From contig SLFX01000181.1 in NCBI GenBank assembly GCA_007124045.1, positions 1 through 33,008 on the forward strand: a stretch of DNA of 33,008 bases, read 5' to 3'. The DNA is from Candidatus Delongbacteria bacterium (GTDB lineage: Bacteria > UBA4055). The translations under genes were made by a program, and so were the position numbers. This document shows, one piece after another, positions 9,506-17,818 of this stretch (positions are counted from its first letter, which is position 1; each line of letters starts with the position of its first letter). Under the pieces are notes generated by a model that was not told the DNA's origin, ran no database searches, and saw only the letters and a list, made by a program, of their open reading frames with translations.

Positions 9506-10962
9506 GCTTCTAAACTTCCGGTTATTTTCAGCACCTCATCTTTGTCAGAAAACGGATATTTTACACCATTAATCTCCTGACAGCACTCATGCCCTTTACC
9601 GGCTATAAGTATAACATCACCTTTTTCTGCTGTCGAGACCGCTTCGTTGATAGCCTTTCTTCTATCATTCTCGATTATGATCTTTTTCGTATTCAGCCCC
9701 GCTACAATACTGTCAGTTATAGATTTCGGATCCTCATATCTTGGGTTGTCTGTTGTGATGATAACCTTATCGGATAGTTCTACAGCGATTTTTCCCATAA
9801 GCGGCCTTTTGTTCTGATCCCTGTTCCCGCCGCATCCAAAAACAGTAATGAGCTTCCCTTTTTTGTAACTCTTTATGCTTTCAATAGTGTTTTTTAATGC
9901 GTCCGGAGTGTGAGCATAATCTATGACTACTTCAAAAGATTTTTTATATATTGTCTCCATTCTTCCGGGTATTATTACAGGTTTTTTCATTGCCGATACA
10001 ACCTGACTTACGGTTATTCCTTTCTCAAAAGCACTAAGAATTGATGCCGCAATATTATAAGCCTGAAAATATCCTGAAAGATTTGTTTTTACGGTAAAAA
10101 TTTCATCTGAATATATATAGTCTGTTACCAAACCATCATCCGTCATCTTTATACTGCTTATGAAAAGATCAGAGTTTTTATTTTTTGATGAATAAGTTTT
10201 AACCTTTTTTGAAGAAGCTGAAACGAACATCTCTGAATAAGGATCATCAAGGTTTATCAGCGAAACACCGTCTTTTTTCATATAAGATCTGAAAAGTTCA
10301 GATTTTACAGCAGCATATTCATTCATGTCTTCATGAAAATCAAGATGTTCTTCCGAAAGGTTCGTAAAAACTGCTGTATCGAAATATGTTTCAAGCACTC
10401 TTTTTAGAGTAAGTGAGTGGGATGAAACCTCAACGACTGCATAATCCAATCCCGAATTAACCATCTCGTTCAGATAACGCTGCAAAAAAACTGCATCCGG
10501 GGTTGTCCTTTCAGGAATAAAGTATCTTTTTCCCAAATCGTATTCAACTGTTCCTATCATTCCGCATTTTTTCCCGCAACTCTTTAGTATATGTCTGTAT
10601 ATATACGCGAATGATGTTTTGCCGTTCGTTCCTGTAACCGCAGTGAGATCAATCTTATCCGAAGGACTGTCATAAACAACCGAAGCCACCTTTGACTGTA
10701 TAGTTCTGGAATCGGGAACTTTAATGTAGGTTACACCGTCTATTCTGTTTTTTATCTCTGTTTCAAAAATCACTGCCGTCGCACCATTAATGACGGCATC
10801 TGCGGCATAATCCGCACCATCACCGCTTAATCCTTTTACCGCTACAAAAATCGAATTCTTTAACCTTTCCCTTGATTCTGATGTAACCGATTCGATTTCT
10901 TTTTCTGTAAAGTTAAAAACATCACAATCTCCAATAACCTCTATCAGCCTGCTCAGTTTCAA
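9502..10962 (-). CDS. murE: UDP-N-acetylmuramoyl-L-alanyl-D-glutamate ligase MurE (diamino acid specificity not verified)
   Basis: AVTGTNGKTSFAYI, VVEVSSHSL, DYAHTPDALKN, FGCGGNRDQNKRPLMGKIA, TTDNPRYEDP, IAGKGHE. DNPR motif typical of meso-DAP-adding MurE. Confidence 0.97.
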   Translation of the reverse strand: MKLSRLIEVIGDCDVFNFTEKEIESVTSESRERLKNSIFVAVKGLSGDGADYAADAVINGATAVIFETEIKNRIDGVTYIKVPDSRTIQSKVASVVYDSPSDKIDLTAVTGTNGKTSFAYIYRHILKSCGKKCGMIGTVEYDLGKRYFIPERTTPDAVFLQRYLNEMVNSGLDYAVVEVSSHSLTLKRVLETYFDTAVFTNLSEEHLDFHEDMNEYAAVKSELFRSYMKKDGVSLINLDDPYSEMFVSASSKKVKTYSSKNKNSDLFISSIKMTDDGLVTDYIYSDEIFTVKTNLSGYFQAYNIAASILSAFEKGITVSQVVSAMKKPVIIPGRMETIYKKSFEVVIDYAHTPDALKNTIESIKSYKKGKLITVFGCGGNRDQNKRPLMGKIAVELSDKVIITTDNPRYEDPKSITDSIVAGLNTKKIIIENDRRKAINEAVSTAEKGDVILIAGKGHECCQEINGVKYPFSDKDEVLKITGSLEA

Positions 10963-13124
10963 CGGGTCCTCCCTGTCAGAAGGTTGTTTTTAAACTGATG
11001 AGAAGCGAATAATGTACATATTTTAGCTCCTGAGGATTCATCATAAAAAATATCAGAATGCGAGTGGATATTGCCCCGACCTACAAGAACAGGATTTATT
11101 CCTGATGCACGCATAAGAGTTACCGCCTCACGGGAAGATAAGGATATCACATCCGGTATATGATCTTCGCCGTTACTCAATACACCTTCTGAATAAACTG
11201 ACGATATGATCAGATGAGTATCGTCTGATACAAGATTGAAAGGTCTTACAGATTGATACGATACCACACTGCCTCTTTCTGCAATAACATAATTTATTCC
11301 GATTTCTTTCAATATATTTTCCGATTCAGACAACCTGAGTCCACGGAGTTCAGGAACTTCCTTGTATCTGACTGCCTGTGATCTTTCCGCAATATTACTG
11401 ATTCTGTTTTCATCGTATATTCTGCTTATTATATTTTTGAAAACAGGCGCAGCAACTGTACCGCCGTATATTGAACCTCTCGGAGAGGATATCAATACAA
11501 GACAGACCAGCTTAGGATCGTCATAAGGCACTATGCCGATAAAACTTGCGTCGTAAAATCTTGATGAATAACTTCCGTCAACTACCTTTTGTGATGTGCC
11601 GGTCTTACCGCCTACTCTCAAACCTTCAATTTCAGCGTTTCTGCCGGTACCGTTTTCAACAGCATACCTCAGTAAGTTCCTTGTTCTTTGAGCTGCTGAA
11701 GCTCCGATTACCCGTCTGACCGGCTGAACATCATATTTTTTAACAACCCTGTTGTCTTTGTCTATTATTCCTTTAACTATCATCGGCTTTAATAGAGTCC
11801 CGCCGTTTGCAATTGCACTGTAGGCAACTGCCATTTGAAGAGGCGTCACGCTTATTCCCTGACCAAAACTTATTGTCGGTTGTGTCGTAAGACTCCAGTT
11901 CCTGAGCCTTGGAAACATTCCGCTAACTTCTCCGGTCAATTCAATATCTGTTCTGCTCCCGAATCCAAAAGCTCTCAAAAAAGAAAAATGTTTTGCTTTA
12001 TCAAGTCTGGATGCAGCCAGAAGAGTTCCTATATTGCTCGACTCTGCAAATACATCTTTATATTTCATAAGTTCTTCTTCGTTCTCATGTGAGTCTCTGA
12101 TCCTTCTTCTGCCTATCATTATACCTTTGTTATCGCAAAAAAACTCATCATCTTCTTTAAGCAGATTTTCTTCAAAAAGCATTGCTGAAGTTAGAGTCTT
12201 GAAGGTTGATCCAGGTTCATACATATCAGTTACAGGTGTCGCTTTTCTTGCCGAAGGATCAAACCGGCCCGGATCGTTAGGATCAAAGTCAGGATATCCT
12301 GCCATAGCCATTATTTCGCCTGAGTTAGGCTCCATCAATATTACAACACCTTTTTCGGCCTTCCATCTTTCCACTGCTTTTTTTAGTTCATCCTCAGCTA
12401 TGGCCTGATATGACTGGTCTATGGTTAGAACTATACTGTGTCCCGGTTCAGGTTCTTTTTTCAGATTCACCGATCCGTAAGACCTGTTCTGCATGGCGTC
12501 TCTGTATATATACTCCCAACCGTCAATACCGGTAAGCTGTTCACAAAATTCTTTTTCTATCCCGCTTAGACCTTCTCCGTCAATGTTTGTATATCCAATG
12601 ATATGGGAAGCTGTTCGGCCGTTTGGATAGACTCTGTTTGGTGTAAGTCTGAATGATGCCGCAAAACTCTCTCTTTCTGTTAGTGCTCTCAAAATATCGT
12701 TTTTCTGTTTTTCGGTCAGATTTTGTGTAAGCCACAAAAATCCGTTTCTGGAGTTTAAACCCTTAAGGTAATTCCTGTGATCACCTCCTGTAATTTGAGC
12801 AATTCTTTTAGAAAGCCCGGCTTTGTCCTCCACGGCTCTTGTGTTTATTCCAAAAGCGTAATTCATTCCTATGTTTTCGGAGAGTGTTCTGTACCTTCTG
12901 TCGTAAATATTACCCTTTGGTGCATACACGATCATTCTTTTTCTTGACTGAGCACTATATCTTTCGGAGTAACGACTGTGATTGATTATTTGTACATTTA
13001 TCAGTTTTACTATAATAATGAAATAAAGCAGAAGTCCGGTGCAGCCCGCAAAAAATACTCTTGATATGTTTTTTCTCTCAAATCTTGAAGATATATTCTT
13101 TGCAGTGCGATCTGAATTTTTCAT
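10959..13124 (-). CDS. ftsI: Penicillin-binding protein / transpeptidase FtsI (PBP2x/SpoVD-like) with C-terminal PASTA-like repeats
   Basis: GNIYDRRYRTL, EPGSTFKTLTSAM, SSNIGTL, GGKTGTSQKV; C-terminal VPELRGLRLSESENILKEIGI and IPDVISLSSREAVTLMRASGI resemble PASTA domains. Confidence 0.95.
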   Translation of the reverse strand: MKNSDRTAKNISSRFERKNISRVFFAGCTGLLLYFIIIVKLINVQIINHSRYSERYSAQSRKRMIVYAPKGNIYDRRYRTLSENIGMNYAFGINTRAVEDKAGLSKRIAQITGGDHRNYLKGLNSRNGFLWLTQNLTEKQKNDILRALTERESFAASFRLTPNRVYPNGRTASHIIGYTNIDGEGLSGIEKEFCEQLTGIDGWEYIYRDAMQNRSYGSVNLKKEPEPGHSIVLTIDQSYQAIAEDELKKAVERWKAEKGVVILMEPNSGEIMAMAGYPDFDPNDPGRFDPSARKATPVTDMYEPGSTFKTLTSAMLFEENLLKEDDEFFCDNKGIMIGRRRIRDSHENEEELMKYKDVFAESSNIGTLLAASRLDKAKHFSFLRAFGFGSRTDIELTGEVSGMFPRLRNWSLTTQPTISFGQGISVTPLQMAVAYSAIANGGTLLKPMIVKGIIDKDNRVVKKYDVQPVRRVIGASAAQRTRNLLRYAVENGTGRNAEIEGLRVGGKTGTSQKVVDGSYSSRFYDASFIGIVPYDDPKLVCLVLISSPRGSIYGGTVAAPVFKNIISRIYDENRISNIAERSQAVRYKEVPELRGLRLSESENILKEIGINYVIAERGSVVSYQSVRPFNLVSDDTHLIISSVYSEGVLSNGEDHIPDVISLSSREAVTLMRASGINPVLVGRGNIHSHSDIFYDESSGAKICTLFASHQFKNNLLTGRTR

Positions 13125-13131
13125 CAGTTTT

Positions 13132-13554
13132 TCATCTTTCCGGGTAAATATTTTTATCTGTTATCATAGTCAAATTAATATTTGTATCAAACAACTCAGG
13201 CATATTTGAATTGTGACCTGATTCGAAAAGCTCTTTTTTGTCGACAATGGTAAAGCTTTTAACATCGCTTGAAAGATATCTCATCTTAAGATCATTCTCT
13301 GCATAATTTACTATATCGCTGAAAGTGAAGATTTTTTCATTAAAAGAAATCAGCCTTTCCAGCTCTTCTTCAAGAATTGACTGTTTTGTCATAAGCCTTA
13401 CTGTGTCTCTTGAAACTGATTTGATCTGAGACTGTATAATAACATGTGACCCTATGATCAATGCCAGAAATAGCGTTTTAAGTACCAGCCCGAAAACCGA
13501 AATTCTTCTGTTCAGACTTTGGACTCCGTTTCCTCTTACATATTTCTGTGCCAT
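13132..13554 (-). CDS. Small single-TM coiled-coil protein, positional FtsL candidate
   Basis: 140 aa with one N-terminal TM segment (VLKTLFLALIIGSHVII) and a following heptad-like region; located between rsmH and ftsI where ftsL normally lies. No sequence signature. Confidence 0.6.
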   Translation of the reverse strand: MAQKYVRGNGVQSLNRRISVFGLVLKTLFLALIIGSHVIIQSQIKSVSRDTVRLMTKQSILEEELERLISFNEKIFTFSDIVNYAENDLKMRYLSSDVKSFTIVDKKELFESGHNSNMPELFDTNINLTMITDKNIYPER

Positions 13555-13563
13555 AACATGCTC

Positions 13564-14493
13564 CTATATTTTTTCGTATACTCTTAACTTTGCGCTTCTT
13601 GATCTTGAATTACGCTGAATTTCATCATCTTCAGGTCTGATAACTTTTCCTGTTACATTTATGATCTCCGGTACCGTTTCGCACATGCATCTTGGAAAGC
13701 TTACGGGACATGTACATTTTCTTGAATTTTCCGATATAAAACTCTTCACTATTCTGTCTTCCAGTGAATGATACGAAATAACCCCTGCTCTTCCACCCTT
13801 CTTCATTATAGAGACTGAGATATCTAAAGCTTTTTTTATTTCGTCCAGCTCGCCGTTCACAACAATTCTGATCGCCTGAAAAATTCTTGAAAGAGACTTC
13901 ACTCTATGCCTGGATCCAACTACTGAAGATACTATATCAGCGAGATCTTTAGTATTTTCGATCTCTCTTTCCGACCTTCGGGAAACTATTCTGGCAGCTA
14001 TTTGAGCAGATCTGTTCTCCTCTCCAAATTCAAAGAAGATTCTTTGAAGGTCTTTTTTGCTGTAGTTATTTACGATATCTCTTGCAGAAATTTCATTTTC
14101 AGGATTCATCCTCATATCCAGAAGTCCGTCAAGTGAGTGAGAAAATCCTCTTTCCGGGTCATTAATCTGTTTTGAAGAAACTCCCAGATCGAAGATTATT
14201 CCGTCGAATTTTTGACCGTAAATAATATCCGTAATCTCTTTCAAACTTCCAAATTCAATATTTACAGCCTTAAAGTTCTTTCTGTCCTTAAGTCTTTCAG
14301 ATGCGAAATTTATCGCTTCTGGATCTCTGTCAACTCCTATCACAAAACCATCTTCTTCCAAGTGGTTCAGGACAGCTTCAGAATGCCCTCCGCCGCCAAG
14401 AGTACAGTCAAGATAAGTGCCATTCCTGTTCCTTACAATATACTTAACTATCTGGTCTGTCATTACCGGTATGTGATAGTTACTGAAAAACAT
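13564..14493 (-). CDS. rsmH: 16S rRNA (cytosine1402-N4)-methyltransferase RsmH (MraW)
   Basis: HIPVMTDQIV, LDCTLGGGGHSEA, DGIIFDLGVSSKQINDPERGFSH, RIFQAIRIVVNGEL, ISYHSLEDRIVK. Confidence 0.97.
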   Translation of the reverse strand: MFFSNYHIPVMTDQIVKYIVRNRNGTYLDCTLGGGGHSEAVLNHLEEDGFVIGVDRDPEAINFASERLKDRKNFKAVNIEFGSLKEITDIIYGQKFDGIIFDLGVSSKQINDPERGFSHSLDGLLDMRMNPENEISARDIVNNYSKKDLQRIFFEFGEENRSAQIAARIVSRRSEREIENTKDLADIVSSVVGSRHRVKSLSRIFQAIRIVVNGELDEIKKALDISVSIMKKGGRAGVISYHSLEDRIVKSFISENSRKCTCPVSFPRCMCETVPEIINVTGKVIRPEDDEIQRNSRSRSAKLRVYEKI

Positions 14494-14520
14494 ATATAAT
14501 TAACCTCTCGCAGAAAAATT

Positions 14521-14541
14521 TTCCGCTACCGAAGTAGCGGA
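14521..14541 (-). terminator. UUCG-tetraloop hairpin plus short U-run between mraZ and rsmH (terminator or attenuator candidate)
   Basis: Minus strand TCCGCTAC-TTCG-GTAGCGGA, an 8-bp stem followed by AAATTTTTC. Confidence 0.5.
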
Positions 14542-14557
14542 GGAGAATTATTTTATT

Positions 14558-15076
14558 CTAATGATCTTTTTTTTTGCTTCTGTTCAGTATGCCGTGAAAA
14601 TCCGGTTCTTCGGTTTGCGCTGTAATCTCTTTCGAGTAAATTTCAAACACTTCTTCGGACCACACCTGAAGTCTGTTTCCGCCAAAACCCTGAATGAACA
14701 GGTTTTTTGATGCTTTTATATATTTGAGAAACTCTTTGGGAAATGTCATTCTGGACATACCGTCAAGCGACGCCTCGTCACATTTCAGAGTAGTGAAAAG
14801 CGACAGCTCGTCATCCGAAAGACTAATTTCCAGCTGCTCATAAAACAAAACCCACTCTTCATCCGTAAAAACATAAAAAACAGGGTATTTTTCATCCGAT
14901 CCCGGCTTTTTCACATAATCTTTGTAAAGGTGAAAAACATTAAATTTTTCTCTTTTGGTATCCTCGTGGTCTTCGGGAAGTATTCTTTTCAGAATCTTTT
15001 TGAAATTAATTCGCCCTTTTTCATCCAGTGAGTATTTGTATTTACCCGAAAAGACACCCATTTTATACACTTTCAT
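14558..15076 (-). CDS. mraZ: Divergent MraZ-family transcriptional regulator; start could be ATG 15061 instead of 15076
   Basis: SGKYKYSLDEKGRINFKK resembles the MraZ/AbrB-like motif; LDGMSRMTFPKEFLKYI is a degraded second motif; located immediately before rsmH. Confidence 0.85.
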   Translation of the reverse strand: MKVYKMGVFSGKYKYSLDEKGRINFKKILKRILPEDHEDTKREKFNVFHLYKDYVKKPGSDEKYPVFYVFTDEEWVLFYEQLEISLSDDELSLFTTLKCDEASLDGMSRMTFPKEFLKYIKASKNLFIQGFGGNRLQVWSEEVFEIYSKEITAQTEEPDFHGILNRSKKKDH

Positions 15077-15093
15077 ACATTTTTATACACTGG
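15057..15093 (-). promoter_or_regulatory. Putative MraZ operator: four 10-bp-period repeats overlapping the mraZ start
   Basis: Minus strand CCAGTGT-ATA-AAAATGT-ATG-AAAGTGT-ATA-AAATGGG; fits the AAAGTG(T/G)-N3 pattern described for MraZ boxes in Mollicutes. Confidence 0.7.
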
Positions 15094-15102
15094 GAGTAAA
15101 TT

Positions 15103-15129
15103 ATACAATACTTAAGCCTTTGTCAAGTC
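15103..15129 (-). promoter_or_regulatory. Candidate promoter of mraZ
   Basis: Minus strand TTGACA-(15 nt)-TATAAT; both hexamers are consensus but the spacer is short. Confidence 0.5.
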
Positions 15130-15155
15130 TTTTATTATTTTTTTTTAAAATAAAA

Positions 15156-15175
15156 TAACCGCCGGTTGGCGGTTA
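15156..15175 (-). terminator. Rho-independent terminator after pyrH
   Basis: Minus strand TAACCGCC-AACC-GGCGGTTA, an 8-bp stem followed by TTTTATTTTAAAA. Confidence 0.75.
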
Positions 15176-15203
15176 TAAGGGATCTATATTTTTTAAGGTA
15201 CAA

Positions 15204-15914
15204 TTACTCTATAACTGATCCGACATCTTCTCCGTTAAGAAAACCTTTCAGGTGACCTTTTTTCAAAAGATTAACAACACCTATTCTTAATGAATTTTCA
15301 AGCGAAAAACTAACAGCTGTTATGTCAAGTACTCTCAGGTTTTGTTTCATAACTTCCATATGCGACAAAGATCTGATCTTTTTTGCCCCCGCATTTGTTA
15401 CAGGGTCTGAATCATAGATTCCGTCAACTTTTGTAGCTTTGATCATAATATCTGCACCTATCTCTTTTGCACGCAATACAGCTGCAGTATCGGTAGTGAA
15501 AAAAGGATTACCGGTCCCACAGGCGAAAATGACCACTTTGCCGTTTTTAAAATGATCCAGTGCCTTGCTGATAATTACCTGATCGGCAATCTTATCAATT
15601 GATATTGCACTTTGAATGACAGAATCTATACCGGCATTCTTCAGGGCATTATGAAGAGCTATAGAATTTATCATAGTGGCGAGCATACCCATCTGATCAG
15701 CTTGCACCCTATTCATACTCTCCGCATTTTTTGAAAGCCCCCTGAATATATTACCCCCTCCGATAACTATACCGGTTTCAACACCCGTTGCGCATACTGA
15801 TGCAACTTCTGATGCTGTATAGCTCAGTACTTCAGGATCGATACCGTATCCCTGACTGCCGACCATCGCTTCGCCGGACAATTTTATAAGTACTCTTTTA
15901 AATTTTCTGTTCAT
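15204..15914 (-). CDS. pyrH: UMP kinase PyrH
   Basis: RVLIKLSGEAMVG, GIVIGGGNIFRG, RVQADQMGMLATMINSIAL, GTGNPFFTTDTAA, ATKVDGIYDSDP. Start at MNRKFKRV (15914) rather than 15965, because the upstream extension runs into the terminator. Confidence 0.96.
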   Translation of the reverse strand: MNRKFKRVLIKLSGEAMVGSQGYGIDPEVLSYTASEVASVCATGVETGIVIGGGNIFRGLSKNAESMNRVQADQMGMLATMINSIALHNALKNAGIDSVIQSAISIDKIADQVIISKALDHFKNGKVVIFACGTGNPFFTTDTAAVLRAKEIGADIMIKATKVDGIYDSDPVTNAGAKKIRSLSHMEVMKQNLRVLDITAVSFSLENSLRIGVVNLLKKGHLKGFLNGEDVGSVIE

Positions 15915-15944
15915 GTGATATTTTTCCTTAAAATATAAAGAAAA

Positions 15945-15963
15945 GCCCCGGTTGATCCGGGGC
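15945..15963 (-). terminator. Rho-independent terminator after tsf (between tsf and pyrH)
   Basis: Minus strand GCCCCGG-ATCAA-CCGGGGC followed by TTTTCTTTAT. Confidence 0.75.
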
Positions 15964-15972
15964 AATACAAAC

Positions 15973-16821
15973 TTACCCGCCGATCTGGTATCGAACGAAA
16001 TTATCGATCTTTACATCAGACCCTACTTCCTGCTCAACTTTTGATATAAGCTCTCTTACTGTCATTTTTTCTTTAACATATTCCTGATCCAGAAGACAGC
16101 TCTCGGCAAATATTTTTGCTTTACGGCCTTCTACTATCTTTTCAATTATATTTTCCGGTTTACCTGAGTTTTTAGGATCTTCCTTCAGCTGTTTTCTGAT
16201 GATATCCAGCTCTTCGTTAACATATTCAGGATCAAGACCATCCGACGATAGTGCTTTAGGAGCCAGAGAAGCTATCTGAAGAGTAAGATTCTTTGCCAGA
16301 TCCTGTATCGCGGGATGAGAAACTGCTGACTTATCTTCAATGCTCAATCCAATAATAACTCCGATCTTATAATTCATATGGATGTAAAATGAAGCAAAAT
16401 CCGCTTTCATCCTTGTGTACTCGACTATAGTAATATTCTCACCAAGTTTCGCCCTGATCCCGGTTAGTTCATCAATTACAGAACTGCTCTCAAATTCACC
16501 AAAATCTCCGGAATAAGCTATAGATGACATTTTATCGCCAAAACTATTGAACTCTTCGGTGTTTCTTACCGGCTCTGTTTCGCAGGTGAGTTTAAGCATG
16601 GAAACAACAGTATTATCGTCAGATATTTTGCAGAATATTTTTCCTTCATTAGTCTCATTGCTCAATCTTTTAGCTGCTTTCGCCATACCTTTTTCTCTCA
16701 GGATATTAACGGCTTTTTCAAAATCACCGTCGGATTCGGAAAGCGCTTTCTTGCAGTCCATCATCGGGGATCCGGTGGATTTTCTGAGGTCGCCAACCAT
16801 TTTTGCAGTTATTTCAGCCAT
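15973..16821 (-). CDS. tsf: Elongation factor Ts
   Basis: VGDLRKSTGSPMMDCKKALSESDGDFEKAVNILREKGMAKAAKR; C-terminal EF-Ts dimerisation-domain features. Confidence 0.96.
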   Translation of the reverse strand: MAEITAKMVGDLRKSTGSPMMDCKKALSESDGDFEKAVNILREKGMAKAAKRLSNETNEGKIFCKISDDNTVVSMLKLTCETEPVRNTEEFNSFGDKMSSIAYSGDFGEFESSSVIDELTGIRAKLGENITIVEYTRMKADFASFYIHMNYKIGVIIGLSIEDKSAVSHPAIQDLAKNLTLQIASLAPKALSSDGLDPEYVNEELDIIRKQLKEDPKNSGKPENIIEKIVEGRKAKIFAESCLLDQEYVKEKMTVRELISKVEQEVGSDVKIDNFVRYQIGG

Positions 16822-17666
16822 TATTTTTCTCCGATATTGTTTTGATTTTCCTTTTTTTCAGAATCATTACCGCTTTCTCCGTCAGAACTTTTTCTCAATG
16901 GTCTCCTGGGAGTTCTTTTTCTGTCTGTTCTTTCCGGGTGTTCTTTGGGTGATCCGGCTTTTTCGTCCGCCGATTTAATATTTGCAACCTGACTCGCCTC
17001 GAGAATAGCATCGCTGAAAACCTTCGTGATGAGTCCGATTGACTTAAAAGCATCGTCATTAGCAGGTATGACATAATCCAACCCGTCTATATCTGAATTT
17101 GTATCACATATAGCAAAGATCGGTATTCTCAACTTTTTAGCCTCTTTTATGGCAATGCTCTCTTCCAGGGTGTCAACTACAAAAATCGCATTGGGTATCA
17201 CCTTCATCGTCCTGACCCCATCAAGGACTTTCTTCAGCTTGGCTTTTTCTTTTTCTATGCTGATTATTTCTTTCTTGTTAATTTTCTGATATGTACCGTC
17301 AGTTTCTTTTCTCTCAAGTTCCTCGAGAGTTTTTATCGAATTCCTTATAGTCTGGAAATTAGTGAGAAATCCTCCCAGCCATCTTTCTGTAACATAGTTC
17401 ATCTGACATCTTTCTGCCTCTTCTTTCAGAAGGTCTTTTGCCTGGGGTTTGGTTCCCACGAACAATATCTTTCCTCTCTTCGAAACGATCTTCATTGCCG
17501 CATTGCACGCTTCATCGATCTTTTCGACCGTTTTGTTGAGATCTATCAGATGTATGCCCTTTTTCTTCGTGAAAATATAGGGCCTCATCTTAGGATTCCA
17601 CCTTTTTGACAGATGCCCGAAATGCGCACCGGCCAGAAGTAGCTGCTGTACTGTTACTCTTGACAT
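16821..17666 (-). CDS. rpsB: 30S ribosomal protein S2 with charged C-terminal tail
   Basis: VTVQQLLLAGAHFGHLSKRWNPKMRPYIF...LGGFLTNFQTIR...PNAIFVVDT...PIFAICDTNSD. Start at MSRVTVQ (17666), preceded by ggaga; shares TAATG with tsf. Confidence 0.97.
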   Translation of the reverse strand: MSRVTVQQLLLAGAHFGHLSKRWNPKMRPYIFTKKKGIHLIDLNKTVEKIDEACNAAMKIVSKRGKILFVGTKPQAKDLLKEEAERCQMNYVTERWLGGFLTNFQTIRNSIKTLEELERKETDGTYQKINKKEIISIEKEKAKLKKVLDGVRTMKVIPNAIFVVDTLEESIAIKEAKKLRIPIFAICDTNSDIDGLDYVIPANDDAFKSIGLITKVFSDAILEASQVANIKSADEKAGSPKEHPERTDRKRTPRRPLRKSSDGESGNDSEKKENQNNIGEK

Positions 17667-17805
17667 TTTTTCTCCTTTTTTCTTGGGGTTATACGCTTTT
17701 GCGCATCCCGGCTTCATTGCCGGGATTATCCGTAGCCGGATCATTTCTCCCGTTGAAACAGTTTTCTGTTATAAACCGCACCCCAACTAGGAGATCACAG
17801 GCTAC
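17667..17805 (-). ncRNA. Candidate structured 5' leader of rpsB (possible autoregulatory leader)
   Basis: Nested complementary segments on the minus strand: GTAGCC/GGCTAC, TCTCC/GGAGA, AACAG-AAAA-CTGTT, then an ATCCCGGC/GCCGGGAT hairpin without a U-tract, all before the rpsB SD. Confidence 0.45.
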
Positions 17806-17818
17806 TTTAATTTTATCA

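Noticed and set aside
12034-12408. Plus-strand 124 aa Ser-rich ORF opposite ftsI
   Set aside because: Ser/Leu-rich composition is typical of antisense reading of an AT-rich gene.
15057-15093. Short tandem repeats upstream of mraZ considered as a CRISPR-like or simple repeat
   Set aside because: 10-bp period with no spacers; better explained as regulator boxes.
16547-16978. Plus-strand 143 aa ORF opposite tsf/rpsB
   Set aside because: Crosses two real genes on the opposite strand; hydrophobic composition is an artefact.
17705-17726. Hairpin before rpsB as an intrinsic terminator of rpsI
   Set aside because: The strong 8-bp stem is followed by gcgcaaaagcg with no U-tract, so a leader structure is more likely.
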